DNA of 64,000 nucleotides, from NCBI GenBank assembly GCA_023428695.1, contig JAEYWY010000002.1, positions 321,348 to 385,347 of the forward strand, given 5' to 3'. This stretch comes from Bacteroidota bacterium (lineage in GTDB: Bacteria > Bacteroidota > Bacteroidia > Cytophagales > Cyclobacteriaceae). Under the pieces are notes generated by a model. The model saw nothing but the letters and a program-made list of their open reading frames with translations, was not told the DNA's origin and did not search any database. A program made the translations under genes and the position numbers. Positions 34,075 through 42,379 of the stretch are shown here, piece after piece; positions within the stretch are counted from its first letter, which is position 1; every line of letters starts with the position of its first letter.

Positions 34075-34917
34075 ATGCCCTGGTTCAAAAGAAGTGACAA
34101 AGGCATCCTCACACCGACGGAGGCGAAACGTGAGGTTCCTGACGGACTTTGGTTCAAGTCACCGGCGGGGAAAATCGTTCACACGCGCGAACTCAAGAAC
34201 AACGCCTATGTTGTCCCTGAGGAGGACTATCACGTACGCATCGGTTCCACCGAATATTTTGAGGTACTGTTCGACAACAACAAGTTCACCGAGCTCGATA
34301 CAAAAATGGAGTCAGCCGATCCGCTGAAGTTTCATGACACGAAGGCATATCCGAAACGTATCAAGGAGTCGCAGGAGAAAACTGAGCTGAAAGATGCAGT
34401 GCGGACGGCATACGGAAAAATGAACGGACTCGATATCACTATCGCGTGCATGGATTTTACTTTCATCGGCGGATCTATGGGTTCAGTGGTCGGTGAAAAG
34501 ATCGCACGCGCGATGGACCACAGCATCAAACACAAGAAGCCTTTCCTGATGATCTCGCGATCCGGTGGTGCACGAATGATGGAAGCGGGACTTTCACTGA
34601 TGCAGATGGCAAAGACATCGGCGAAGATAGCGCTGATGGATAAAGCTAAAGTACCCTACATCTCGCTGCTTACTGATCCTACAACGGGAGGGGTAACCGC
34701 ATCCTACGCAATGCTTGGCGATTTCAACATCGCCGAACCGGGAAGTCTGATCGGATTCGCCGGACCACGCGTTATTCGCGAAACAATTGGCAAAGATCTG
34801 CCCAAAGGTTTCCAAAGTGCAGAGTTCGTACTCGACCATGGATTCCTTGACTTCATCGTTGATCGCAGAAACCTCAAGAGCAGACTCACCACGTTATTGA
34901 GAATGCTCGAAAACTGA
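34075..34917 (+). CDS. accD: Acetyl-CoA carboxylase carboxyltransferase subunit beta, without zinc ribbon
   Basis: A 280-residue subunit that, with AccA, moves the carboxyl group from biotin to acetyl-CoA to give malonyl-CoA for fatty acid synthesis. The crotonase-like core is intact: 'FTFIGGSMGSVVGEKIARA', 'LMISRSGGARMMEAGLSLMQ', 'LTDPTTGGVTASYAMLGD', 'EPGSLIGFAGPRVI'. Unusually, the four zinc-ribbon cysteines are absent: the place of the first CxxC reads 'KSPAGK' and that of the second 'VVPEED'. The start at 34075 ('MPWFKRSDKG') matches the family; an ATG four codons upstream is also possible. accA is not in the window. Confidence 0.93.
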   Translation: MPWFKRSDKGILTPTEAKREVPDGLWFKSPAGKIVHTRELKNNAYVVPEEDYHVRIGSTEYFEVLFDNNKFTELDTKMESADPLKFHDTKAYPKRIKESQEKTELKDAVRTAYGKMNGLDITIACMDFTFIGGSMGSVVGEKIARAMDHSIKHKKPFLMISRSGGARMMEAGLSLMQMAKTSAKIALMDKAKVPYISLLTDPTTGGVTASYAMLGDFNIAEPGSLIGFAGPRVIRETIGKDLPKGFQSAEFVLDHGFLDFIVDRRNLKSRLTTLLRMLEN

Positions 34918-34979
34918 TTGGGTTCCTGATCAAATTCGCGTTTTATTTTCTGTTGTCCGAAAGATTTGAACTCCATTCT

Positions 34980-35555
34980 TTGAAAAAAAGCCTGTACGAT
35001 CTCACAAAGGACGACTGGAATACACTGTTTCCGGTAAAGCTCGTTGAACATGATCCAACCTGGTCACAGGTATATGAACAGGAAAGAGGCCGTATCCTGA
35101 ATGCACTGGGTACCGACGTTGTCCATCGGATCGAGCACTTTGGAAGTACATCAATCCCGGGTATAAAGGCCAAACCGTACATCGACATTCTCCTCGAAAT
35201 TCCCGATGCGTTGTTGTTCAGTGAAGACGTGATCACCAGGCTTGAAACACTGGGGTACGTTTACTTTAAAGTTCCTGAACGCGACGGCATCGCTGCGTAT
35301 ATGTCATTCGGAAAAGGATACAATCTTGAAGGAAGAGAGGAGCAAATCTTTCATATTCACATGTGCCCGGGAGAAAACGTGATGTGGGAGCAAGTTCATT
35401 TCCGCGATTACCTGCGTTCGAACCGGGAGCGTGCACAAGGTTATGAGGCATTAAAAGTCGACCTCGAATCAAAGTTCAGGAACGACAGAGGCGCATACGT
35501 TCTGGGGAAGACAGCCTTCATAAACGAGACGCTTCAACTAGCCAAAGCACAGTAG
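34980..35555 (+). CDS. GrpB family protein (UPF0157)
   Basis: A 191-residue protein of the GrpB/UPF0157 family, related to nucleotidyltransferases; role not firmly known. The hallmark 'RIEHFGSTSIPGIKAKPYID' begins near residue 42, with the preceding 'LVEHDPTWSQVYEQER'. No ATG precedes the conserved region, so a TTG must be used: the one at 34980 gives 'MKKSLYDLTKDDW', matching the family's usual N-terminus; the TTG at 34953 would add nine residues. A 37-bp gap separates it from accD (63 bp from the stop to this start), so it may be co-transcribed. Convergent with hemE. Confidence 0.82.
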   Translation: MKKSLYDLTKDDWNTLFPVKLVEHDPTWSQVYEQERGRILNALGTDVVHRIEHFGSTSIPGIKAKPYIDILLEIPDALLFSEDVITRLETLGYVYFKVPERDGIAAYMSFGKGYNLEGREEQIFHIHMCPGENVMWEQVHFRDYLRSNRERAQGYEALKVDLESKFRNDRGAYVLGKTAFINETLQLAKAQ

Positions 35556-35630
35556 GACCAGGGAACAGCATGACTCTAAGGCTCTGGAACTGCCGCTACC
35601 AGACGCAATCCGGAAAAACTTTTGAACAAG

Positions 35631-36662
35631 TTATGCACGAAGTTGTGCACTGTATTCCTTCACCGTGTCGATGAAGCAGCGCACCTTATCGGGTTTCGTA
35701 TCCGGGTAAAGGCCGTGTCCAAGGTTGGCGATATGGCGATCCGGCCCAAAAGTTTCGAGCATCCTACGGGTTTCGCGTTTCACATCGTCGAACGATCCAT
35801 ATAGCGCACAGGGATCGAGATTGCCTTGTAATACCTTGGCAGGAATCATCTCGCGTGATTCGGCGATGTCCATATTCCAGTCGAGACCGACGACATTACA
35901 CGAAATGCTATTTAGTTGCCGGCGGGCAAAGAAAGCTCCCTTTGCAAACACAGTTACGGGTGCTTCCGGTAAGGCGTCGCACAGTTGTGCGATATAGGGT
36001 AAGGCGAAGGCAGCGTACTGTTCTGGTGAGAGAATCCCTGCCCATGAATCAAAGATCTGAATCAGGTCGGCACCGGCCTTTACCTGGGCCTTAAGATAGT
36101 TGGCCGTACTGGTCGTAATCATTCCGAGAAGCTTGTGTGCGAATTCAGGGTTTGTATATAGCACCTTCTTTGCTTCGCTGAACGTCTTGCTGCCCTTCCC
36201 TTCGATCATGTAGCTGAAGATTGTCCAGGGGGCGCCGGCAAATCCAATGAGAGGCACACGACCATTGAGTTCCTTTTTGGTAAGCTTGATTGCATCGATG
36301 ACGTATTGGAGATCACCGGCTTCTGCGACACGGATGCGGTTCAGGTCGGATTCAGTGGAAACAGGTTGAGGGAACACCGGGCCGCGTTTTTCCTCCATTT
36401 CGTAGTTACAGCCCATTGCTTCAGGGATGACGAGAATGTCGGAAAAAATGATCGCGGCGTCAACATCGAGGATATCGACCGGCTGAATGGTGACATCAGC
36501 AGCCATTTCAGGAGTCTTGACAAGCGTTTTGAAATCGCCTGCCTTTTCGCGAACCTTCCGATATTCTGGTAAGATTCTGCCGGCCTGGCGCATGAGCCAT
36601 ACCGGTGTACGTTCTGTTTTTTCGCCTTTGGCAGCTCTGAGAATAAGGTCGTTTTTCAACAT
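35631..36662 (-). CDS. hemE: Uroporphyrinogen decarboxylase
   Basis: A 343-residue enzyme decarboxylating uroporphyrinogen III to coproporphyrinogen III in heme synthesis. Signature 1 is 'PVWLMRQAGRILPEYR' near residues 21-36, with the arginines that bind carboxylates; signature 2 lies in 'GFAGAPWTIFSYMIEGKGSK'. Other conserved points are 'IIFSDILVIPEAMG' and 'QIFDSWAGILSPEQYAAFALPY', and the C-terminal 'NLGHGLYPDTKPDKV'. It follows the rplU-rpmA operon, from which it is separated by a terminator. Confidence 0.97.
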   Translation of the reverse strand: MLKNDLILRAAKGEKTERTPVWLMRQAGRILPEYRKVREKAGDFKTLVKTPEMAADVTIQPVDILDVDAAIIFSDILVIPEAMGCNYEMEEKRGPVFPQPVSTESDLNRIRVAEAGDLQYVIDAIKLTKKELNGRVPLIGFAGAPWTIFSYMIEGKGSKTFSEAKKVLYTNPEFAHKLLGMITTSTANYLKAQVKAGADLIQIFDSWAGILSPEQYAAFALPYIAQLCDALPEAPVTVFAKGAFFARRQLNSISCNVVGLDWNMDIAESREMIPAKVLQGNLDPCALYGSFDDVKRETRRMLETFGPDRHIANLGHGLYPDTKPDKVRCFIDTVKEYSAQLRA

Positions 36663-36687
36663 GCTCGTCCGGGTAAAACACGTGGAA

Positions 36688-36717
36688 CAAAAAAAGCGAG
36701 CCGTGTTGACTCGCTTT
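36688..36717 (-). terminator. Intrinsic terminator after rplU-rpmA
   Basis: AAAGCGAG (36693-36700) pairs with CTCGCTTT (36710-36717); on the minus strand a run of seven or more Ts follows. It separates the ribosomal genes from hemE. Confidence 0.75.
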
Positions 36718-36736
36718 CGCTTGAGTAATGTCTTTC

Positions 36737-37000
36737 CTAGGCTTCAGCTACGGGCTGAACGCTCACGAAGGATTTGTCTGCTTTGCCTTTTTTGAACACA
36801 ACAACGCCGTTGGTCAGAGCAAAGAGCGTGTGGTCCTTACCCATTCCCACGTTTTCACCGGGATGGTGTTTTGTTCCGCGCTGGCGTACGATGATATTGC
36901 CGGCAATTACCTTTTGTCCGCCGAACACTTTAATGCCCAATCGTTTGCTTTCCGATTCGCGGCCGTTCTTTACTTTACCTTCACCCTTTTTATGTGCCAT
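36737..37000 (-). CDS. rpmA: 50S ribosomal protein L27
   Basis: An 87-residue L27, located near the peptidyl-transferase centre. The start 'MAHKKGEGKVKNGRESESKR' and 'GNIIVRQRGTKHHPGENVGMG' are conserved, although the usual 'KGGGS' near the N-terminus reads 'KGEGK'. The N-terminus starts directly with MAHKKG, so no Firmicutes-type cleavable leader is present. It is co-transcribed with rplU, 37 bp upstream. Confidence 0.97.
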   Translation of the reverse strand: MAHKKGEGKVKNGRESESKRLGIKVFGGQKVIAGNIIVRQRGTKHHPGENVGMGKDHTLFALTNGVVVFKKGKADKSFVSVQPVAEA

Positions 37001-37037
37001 GGTTCACTAAATTTCAGTTTCTGTAATCAATTCAAGT

Positions 37038-37346
37038 TCAGCCGATGCTTTCGATCTGTACTTTGGTGTATTGCTGGCGATGGCCGTTTTTCACCGCGTA
37101 GCCTTTTCTGCGCTTCTTTTTGAAGACGATAACCTTGTTGCCTTTTACGTGTTCAAGGATCTTCCCAGAGACCTTGACCCCGCTCACAGTAGGGGCGCCA
37201 ATTTGAACAGATCCGCCGTCATCCACGAGGAGAACTTTGTCGAAGCTTACGGCTGCTCCGGCTTCACCCTCCATCTTCGGGGCGTAAATGTATTGGTCTT
37301 TAGCCACTTTGAACTGCTTTCCTGCAATATCTACGATCGCGTACAT
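37038..37346 (-). CDS. rplU: 50S ribosomal protein L21
   Basis: A 102-residue L21 ('MYAIVDIAGKQFKVAKDQYI', 'VLLVDDGGSVQIGAPTVSG', 'KVIVFKKKRRKGYAVKNGHR'). The start at 37346 is canonical; an in-frame ATG-like extension to 37370 would cover the promoter box. First gene of the rplU-rpmA operon. Confidence 0.97.
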   Translation of the reverse strand: MYAIVDIAGKQFKVAKDQYIYAPKMEGEAGAAVSFDKVLLVDDGGSVQIGAPTVSGVKVSGKILEHVKGNKVIVFKKKRRKGYAVKNGHRQQYTKVQIESIG

Positions 37347-37367
37347 AGCTTTATAAAAATTGGACTG

Positions 37368-37375
37368 CAAAGGTA
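37368..37375 (-). promoter_or_regulatory. -7 box (TACCTTTG) of rplU-rpmA
   Basis: An exact TAnnTTTG match on the minus strand, 21 bp before the rplU start. Confidence 0.6.
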
Positions 37376-37542
37376 AAAAAAGAAATCGGAACTAGAGTCA
37401 GCCGGATCGTAAATTCCTGGAATTTGTTGGCCCGCCGCTTGAATCCACACCGGAAAAAAAGTTTAATTTTTTTTGGCTCCGCGAATCCCTCAAATTTCAC
37501 TAAAAAACCGGCGTTCTAAGGTATTATTTCACAGAGACTTAT

Positions 37543-37573
37543 CTATCCACATTCTATCCACACGTTATCCACA
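37543..37573 (+). promoter_or_regulatory. Array of three DnaA-box-like 9-mers with 11-bp spacing
   Basis: CTATCCACA (37543-37551), CTATCCACA (37554-37562) and TTATCCACA (37565-37573) lie in the same orientation with starts exactly 11 bp apart. The third is a perfect consensus DnaA box (TTATCCACA); the first two differ only in the first base. The array is about 190 bp before nrdB. In E. coli DnaA binds upstream of nrdAB and controls it, so a similar link is plausible here; it could also be part of a replication origin. Confidence 0.6.
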
Positions 37574-37762
37574 AACGTTATTTTTGGCTCAAAAACGGCG
37601 TTTTGATTTTTAGAGCGGTTCTGTTTCATTTGTACACTTGACACAGGAAGCCGGTATCCATCGGCCTCTTCAAGAACCAAAAAATTTATTGAAAACGTTT
37701 CGGGTATTGGCCGACGCTGGTACCCCTCAAATATTTTTCGTGTACTTATAAACGCTTAACTC

Positions 37763-38749
37763 ATGAGCCAACTGGAAGAACCCATTTTGAAGGAGAACAA
37801 GGACAGGTTTGTGCTTTTTCCCATCCAGCACCACGACATTTGGAAGTTTTATAAACAGGCCGAAGCCAGCTTCTGGACAGCCGAGGAAATAGATCTTAGC
37901 CAGGACCTCACCGACTGGGCCAATCTCAATGACGGTGAACGCCATTTTATCACACACGTCCTTGCCTTCTTCGCGGCCAGCGACGGTATCGTAAATGAAA
38001 ACCTCGCGGAACATTTCGTATCAGAAGTTCAGTACACCGAAGCGAAATTCTTCTACGGATTCCAGATTGCCATTGAGAACATTCACTCAGAAACCTATTC
38101 CCTCCTGATCGACACTTACGTCAAGGATCCGAAAGAGAAAGACAAACTCTTCCACGCGATTGATACCATGGACTGCGTGAAGAAGAAAGCTGACTGGGCT
38201 TTGCGCTGGATCAGCCAGGGCAACTTCCAGGAAAGGCTCATCGCATTTGCCGCCGTTGAAGGGATTTTTTTCTCAGGATCATTCTGTTCAATCTTCTGGC
38301 TCAAGAAACGCGGGCTAATGCCCGGGCTTACGTTCTCGAATGAACTGATTTCCCGTGACGAAGGTTTGCACTGCGACTTTGCATGTCATATCTACAACCA
38401 ACATGTTGTCAGTAAGCTTCCTGAAGAGACTGTTATCAACATTATCCGCGATGCCGTTGAAATCGAAAAGGAATTTGTAACGGACGCACTACCTGTAAAC
38501 CTGATTGGTATGAACGCCGCGCAAATGCGTCAGTATATCGAGTTCGTCGCTGACCGTCTGCTCAACGAACTTGTCGGTAAGAAAGTTTACAATGCGACCA
38601 ACCCGTTCGACTTCATGGATATGATTTCGTTAAGAGGTAAGACAAACTTCTTTGAGAAGCGCGTTGCCGAATACCAGAAAGCAGGCGTAATGAATTCTGC
38701 CGAAAAGAAAGAAAACGCACCGAAGTTTTCTCTTAACGAAGATTTTTGA
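37763..38749 (+). CDS. nrdB: Ribonucleoside-diphosphate reductase, beta subunit
   Basis: A 328-residue class I small subunit that carries the metal cofactor and radical. Metal-ligand carboxylates and histidines are seen in 'EASFWTAEEIDLSQD', 'EVQYTEAKFFYGFQ', 'ENIHSETYSLLID', 'AVEGIFFSGSF' and 'SRDEGLHCDFA'. The C-terminal 'FSLNEDF' is the peptide that docks onto the alpha subunit. It makes deoxynucleotides together with NrdA, 58 bp downstream. The DnaA-box array upstream suggests cell-cycle control. Confidence 0.96.
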   Translation: MSQLEEPILKENKDRFVLFPIQHHDIWKFYKQAEASFWTAEEIDLSQDLTDWANLNDGERHFITHVLAFFAASDGIVNENLAEHFVSEVQYTEAKFFYGFQIAIENIHSETYSLLIDTYVKDPKEKDKLFHAIDTMDCVKKKADWALRWISQGNFQERLIAFAAVEGIFFSGSFCSIFWLKKRGLMPGLTFSNELISRDEGLHCDFACHIYNQHVVSKLPEETVINIIRDAVEIEKEFVTDALPVNLIGMNAAQMRQYIEFVADRLLNELVGKKVYNATNPFDFMDMISLRGKTNFFEKRVAEYQKAGVMNSAEKKENAPKFSLNEDF

Positions 38750-38807
38750 TTAGATTAAAAAACTTTTTAAACGTATTCTCCAAAAATAACAACCCCTTTT
38801 ACCCACG

Positions 38808-41270
38808 ATGCTTGTACTAAAACGCGACGGGCGCAGAGAATCTGTCAAGTTCGACAAAATCACCGCACGAATTGAGAAACTCTGCTACGGATTAGATCCG
38901 AAGTTCGTCAACCCTGTCGAGGTAGCCATGAAGGTGATCAATGGCCTGTACGATGGTGTTTCAACCCAGGAGCTGGATAATCTCGCTGCCGAAATAGCGG
39001 CATCGATGACGACCAAACACCCTGACTTTGCGAAGCTCGCTGCGCGCATTGCCGTATCGAACCTGCATAAGGTTACAAGTAAATCGTTCTCGAATACCAT
39101 GAAACGGTTGTATACCTATGTGGATCCGAAAACGGGTGAAAATGCACCGCTGATTTCCAAAGAAAGCTGGAAAATCATCAAGGAACATGCTGCAGCTCTT
39201 GATGAAGCAATCCTGTACGATCGCGACTTCAGCTACGACTATTTTGGCTTCAAAACGCTGGAGCGTTCGTACCTCATGAAAATCGATGGAAAGATCGTTG
39301 AACGTCCCCAGCACATGCTCATGCGCGTTGCCGTTGGTATCCATGGAGAAGATATCCCGGCTGCAGTCGAGACATACAATCTGCTTTCCGAAAAGTGGTT
39401 TACCCACGCGACACCGACACTCTTCAACGCAGGTACACCGAAGCCTCAGCTTTCGTCGTGCTTCCTGCTCACTATGAAGGACGACAGCATCGACGGCATT
39501 TACGATACGCTGAAACAATGCGCCAAGATTTCGCAGTCAGCAGGCGGAATCGGGCTTAGCATCCATAACGTAAGGGCTAAAGGCTCATACATCAAGGGCA
39601 CAGGAGGCACTTCCAATGGTATCGTACCTATGCTCCGTAATTTTGATATGACAGCGCGTTATGTCGATCAGGGCGGTGGCAAGCGTAAAGGGAGCTTTGC
39701 CATTTACCTGGAACCGTGGCATGCAGATATCTTTGACTTCCTCGACCTGAAGAAAAACCACGGCAAGGAAGAGTTGCGCGCGCGCGACCTGTTTTACGCG
39801 ATGTGGATCTCCGACCTGTTCATGAAACGGGTAGAGAACAACGAGATGTGGTCACTCTTCTGCCCGAATGAAGCGCCAGGCCTTGCTGAAGTATGGGGTG
39901 AAGAATTTGAAAGACTTTACGAAAAATACGAGAAGGAAGGTAAGTTCCGTCGTCAGGTAAAAGCACAGGATCTTTGGTTCGAAATCCTCGAATCACAGAT
40001 CGAGACGGGAACACCCTACATCCTTTACAAAGACGCCGCTAACCGCAAGTCAAACCAAAAGAATCTCGGTACAATCAAGAGCAGTAACCTGTGTACTGAA
40101 ATCATTGAGTACACGGCACCGGACGAAGTTGCAGTCTGTAACCTCGCTTCGCTTGCACTGCCCAAGTTTGTCACAGAAGACGGTACGTTCGATCACCAAA
40201 AGCTCTATGAAATCACGAAGGTTGTCACACGCAACCTCAACAAGGTGATCGATGTAAACTTTTACCCGGTAGCGGAAGCGAAAAACAGCAACCTTCGTCA
40301 CCGTCCGATTGGTCTTGGTGTTCAGGGTCTCGCTGATACATTCATTATGCTTCGCATGCCTTTCGACTCCGAAGAAGCGCGCAGGCTGAACGAAGACATT
40401 TTCGAAACCATTTACTTCGGCGCGATGGAAGCATCCATGGAGCTCGCTAAAGTTCTTGGCCCTTATGAAACCTTTAAGGGATCACCGGTTTCAAAAGGTA
40501 TCTTCCAGTTTGACATGTGGGGCGTTAGCCCGAAGAGCAACCGCTGGAACTGGGAAAAACTCAAGCAGGAGGTTAAGAAAAACGGCGTGCGTAACTCACT
40601 CCTTCTCGCTCCGATGCCAACGGCTTCGACATCTCAGATCCTGGGTAACAACGAATGCTTCGAACCTTATACTTCGAACATCTATACCCGCCGTACATTG
40701 TCGGGCGAATTCATTATCGCTAACAAGCACCTGATGAGAGACCTGATGGCACTTGGCCTGTGGAGCGAAACGATGCGTCAGAAACTGATCGCTGCAAACG
40801 GTTCGGTGCAAAATATTCCTGAGATACCTCAGAACATTAAAGACATCTACAAAACCGTCTGGGAAATCTCACAAAAGGCAATTATCGATATGTCGGCCGA
40901 CCGCGGAGCATACATCTGCCAGTCACAGAGCCTGAATATTCACCTGACCAATCCGAATTTTGGCAAGCTCACTTCTATGCACTTCTACGCATGGAAGAAG
41001 GGACTCAAGACCGGTATGTACTACCTCCGCACCAATGCGGCTGCCGACGCGATCAAGTTCACGCTTGACAAGAACGCCATCAAGGAACCTGCAAGAGCAC
41101 AGGAAGGTGCGCCTGCAGAAGTTGGCGACCCGGCAACGGTGGTTACGGTCACAGATGGCCAGCAACAGATTAAGTATGAACAACGGGCTGTTTCAGACTA
41201 CGACCAAAAAATGTCTGATATGGCGTGTTCGCTGGATAATCCCGACGCTTGCGAGGCGTGCGGAAGCTAA
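38808..41270 (+). CDS. nrdA: Ribonucleoside-diphosphate reductase, alpha subunit
   Basis: An 820-residue catalytic subunit. The N-terminal ATP-cone ('VLKRDGRRESVKFDKITARI', residues 3-22) is the allosteric activity site. Active-site cysteines are expected in 'LSSCFLLTMKDDS' and 'SSNLCTEIIEYT', with 'VAVCNLASLALP' following. Other motifs: 'SAGGIGLSIHNVRAKGSYIKG' and 'PMPTASTSQILGNNECFEP'. The C-terminus 'ACEACGS' is the redox-active CxxC tail. Length is typical of the class I, eukaryote-like type. It is co-transcribed with nrdB and ends at a terminator. Confidence 0.97.
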   Translation: MLVLKRDGRRESVKFDKITARIEKLCYGLDPKFVNPVEVAMKVINGLYDGVSTQELDNLAAEIAASMTTKHPDFAKLAARIAVSNLHKVTSKSFSNTMKRLYTYVDPKTGENAPLISKESWKIIKEHAAALDEAILYDRDFSYDYFGFKTLERSYLMKIDGKIVERPQHMLMRVAVGIHGEDIPAAVETYNLLSEKWFTHATPTLFNAGTPKPQLSSCFLLTMKDDSIDGIYDTLKQCAKISQSAGGIGLSIHNVRAKGSYIKGTGGTSNGIVPMLRNFDMTARYVDQGGGKRKGSFAIYLEPWHADIFDFLDLKKNHGKEELRARDLFYAMWISDLFMKRVENNEMWSLFCPNEAPGLAEVWGEEFERLYEKYEKEGKFRRQVKAQDLWFEILESQIETGTPYILYKDAANRKSNQKNLGTIKSSNLCTEIIEYTAPDEVAVCNLASLALPKFVTEDGTFDHQKLYEITKVVTRNLNKVIDVNFYPVAEAKNSNLRHRPIGLGVQGLADTFIMLRMPFDSEEARRLNEDIFETIYFGAMEASMELAKVLGPYETFKGSPVSKGIFQFDMWGVSPKSNRWNWEKLKQEVKKNGVRNSLLLAPMPTASTSQILGNNECFEPYTSNIYTRRTLSGEFIIANKHLMRDLMALGLWSETMRQKLIAANGSVQNIPEIPQNIKDIYKTVWEISQKAIIDMSADRGAYICQSQSLNIHLTNPNFGKLTSMHFYAWKKGLKTGMYYLRTNAAADAIKFTLDKNAIKEPARAQEGAPAEVGDPATVVTVTDGQQQIKYEQRAVSDYDQKMSDMACSLDNPDACEACGS

Positions 41271-41294
41271 GCCTGTTCTGATTCTGATTTTAAA

Positions 41295-41326
41295 GAAGCC
41301 CGTCGTTACGATGGGCTTCCTTTTTT
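41295..41326 (+). terminator. Intrinsic terminator after nrdA
   Basis: GAAGCCCGTCG (41295-41305) pairs with CGATGGGCTTC (41309-41319) with one G-T pair, TTA loop, then a run of T. Confidence 0.8.
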
Positions 41327-41366
41327 AAAGCTTTTTGAATTTGAAGACCGAAAATTTAATTCACTT

Positions 41367-42362
41367 ATGAATATTGTCTTCTTCAGTACCCAGGCTTACG
41401 ACAGGCGTTCGTTCGACGAACACAACAAACGATACGCATTCAATATCAAGTTTCTTGACGTTCAGCTCAACGAGCAAACTGCAACACTCGCAAATGGTGC
41501 CGATGCGGTCTGCGCTTTCGTGAATGATCGGGTCAACGGCTCCATTATACGCCAGCTCACCGGCGCGGGTGTGAAGATACTCGCGCTTCGGTGCGCCGGT
41601 TTCAACAATGTTGACCTCACCGCCGCATTGGAACATAATCTGAAAGTCGTTCGCGTTCCGGCATATTCCCCTCATTCCGTCGCCGAACATGCCGTCGCGA
41701 TGATCATGGCGCTAAACCGAAAAACACACAAGGCGTACAATCGCATTCGCGAACAAAACTTTTCGCTCAACGGATTACTGGGCTTCGACCTTTATCAAAA
41801 GACTGTCGGTGTGATTGGTACAGGTAACATCGGACAGGTCTTTTGCAAGATCATGAATGGTTTTGGATGCGAGGTAATTGCATTCGACATCAAACCGGAT
41901 GAGAGCCTGGTGTCGACGGGAATTCGTTATGTTGCTCTGGATGAAATTCTCACGAAATCTGATATCATTTCCCTTCACTGCCCGTTGAACGATCATACGC
42001 GTTATATCATTAACAGCGATGCAATTGCGTCCATGAAGCACAACGTAATGCTCATCAACACTAGCCGCGGCGGTTTGATTGATACGAAGGCAGTTGTAAA
42101 CGGACTGAAATCGGGAAAGATCGGTTCGTTGGGTATCGACGTGTATGAGCAGGAAGAAAATCTTTTCTTTCGCGACCTGTCGGACACGATAATTGAAGAT
42201 GATGTGATATCCCGCTTGTCCAGTTTTCCTAACGTACTTATAACCGCTCACCAGGGCTTCTTCACCCATGAAGCTCTCGCACAAATCGCGGAAACAACCC
42301 TGTCGAATCTAAAGGCATTCCAGAATAATGAAGCGCTCATCAATGAAGTGAAGCTGAGCTAA
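41367..42362 (+). CDS. D-lactate dehydrogenase-like 2-hydroxyacid dehydrogenase
   Basis: A 331-residue NAD-dependent D-2-hydroxyacid dehydrogenase. NAD-binding 'GVIGTGNIGQVFCKIM' near residues 148-163, catalytic Arg in 'LINTSRGGLIDTKAV', Glu region 'GLDVYEQEE'-like ('GIDVYEQEENLF') and catalytic His in 'LITAHQGFFTHEAL'. The overall layout ('MNIVFFSTQAYDRRSF' at the start) matches fermentative D-lactate dehydrogenase (LdhA), reducing pyruvate to D-lactate. Substrate specificity cannot be settled by eye. A stand-alone gene after the nrd operon, convergent with the MBOAT gene. Confidence 0.88.
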   Translation: MNIVFFSTQAYDRRSFDEHNKRYAFNIKFLDVQLNEQTATLANGADAVCAFVNDRVNGSIIRQLTGAGVKILALRCAGFNNVDLTAALEHNLKVVRVPAYSPHSVAEHAVAMIMALNRKTHKAYNRIREQNFSLNGLLGFDLYQKTVGVIGTGNIGQVFCKIMNGFGCEVIAFDIKPDESLVSTGIRYVALDEILTKSDIISLHCPLNDHTRYIINSDAIASMKHNVMLINTSRGGLIDTKAVVNGLKSGKIGSLGIDVYEQEENLFFRDLSDTIIEDDVISRLSSFPNVLITAHQGFFTHEALAQIAETTLSNLKAFQNNEALINEVKLS

Positions 42363-42379
42363 CGTTTGACCGCAACGTT

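Larger units (their letters stand above)
37347..37762. other. Divergent regulatory region between rplU and nrdB
   Basis: A 416-bp gene-free region holding the rplU -7 box (37368-37375), A/T-rich tracts (for example 37456-37474), an array of three DnaA-box-like sequences (37543-37573) and a candidate -7 box for nrdB (TACACTTG, 37633-37640, one mismatch). No ORF with coding character. Confidence 0.6.

Noticed and set aside
34953..34979. Upstream TTG start of the GrpB-family gene
   Set aside because: It adds nine residues that do not match the family; the TTG at 34980 fits better.
37347..37762. Chromosome replication origin at the DnaA-box array
   Set aside because: Only three boxes are seen, no dnaA or other origin-linked genes are next to it, and rpsP-rimM-trmD-rplS to the left reads toward it. 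Kept only as an alternative in the findings.
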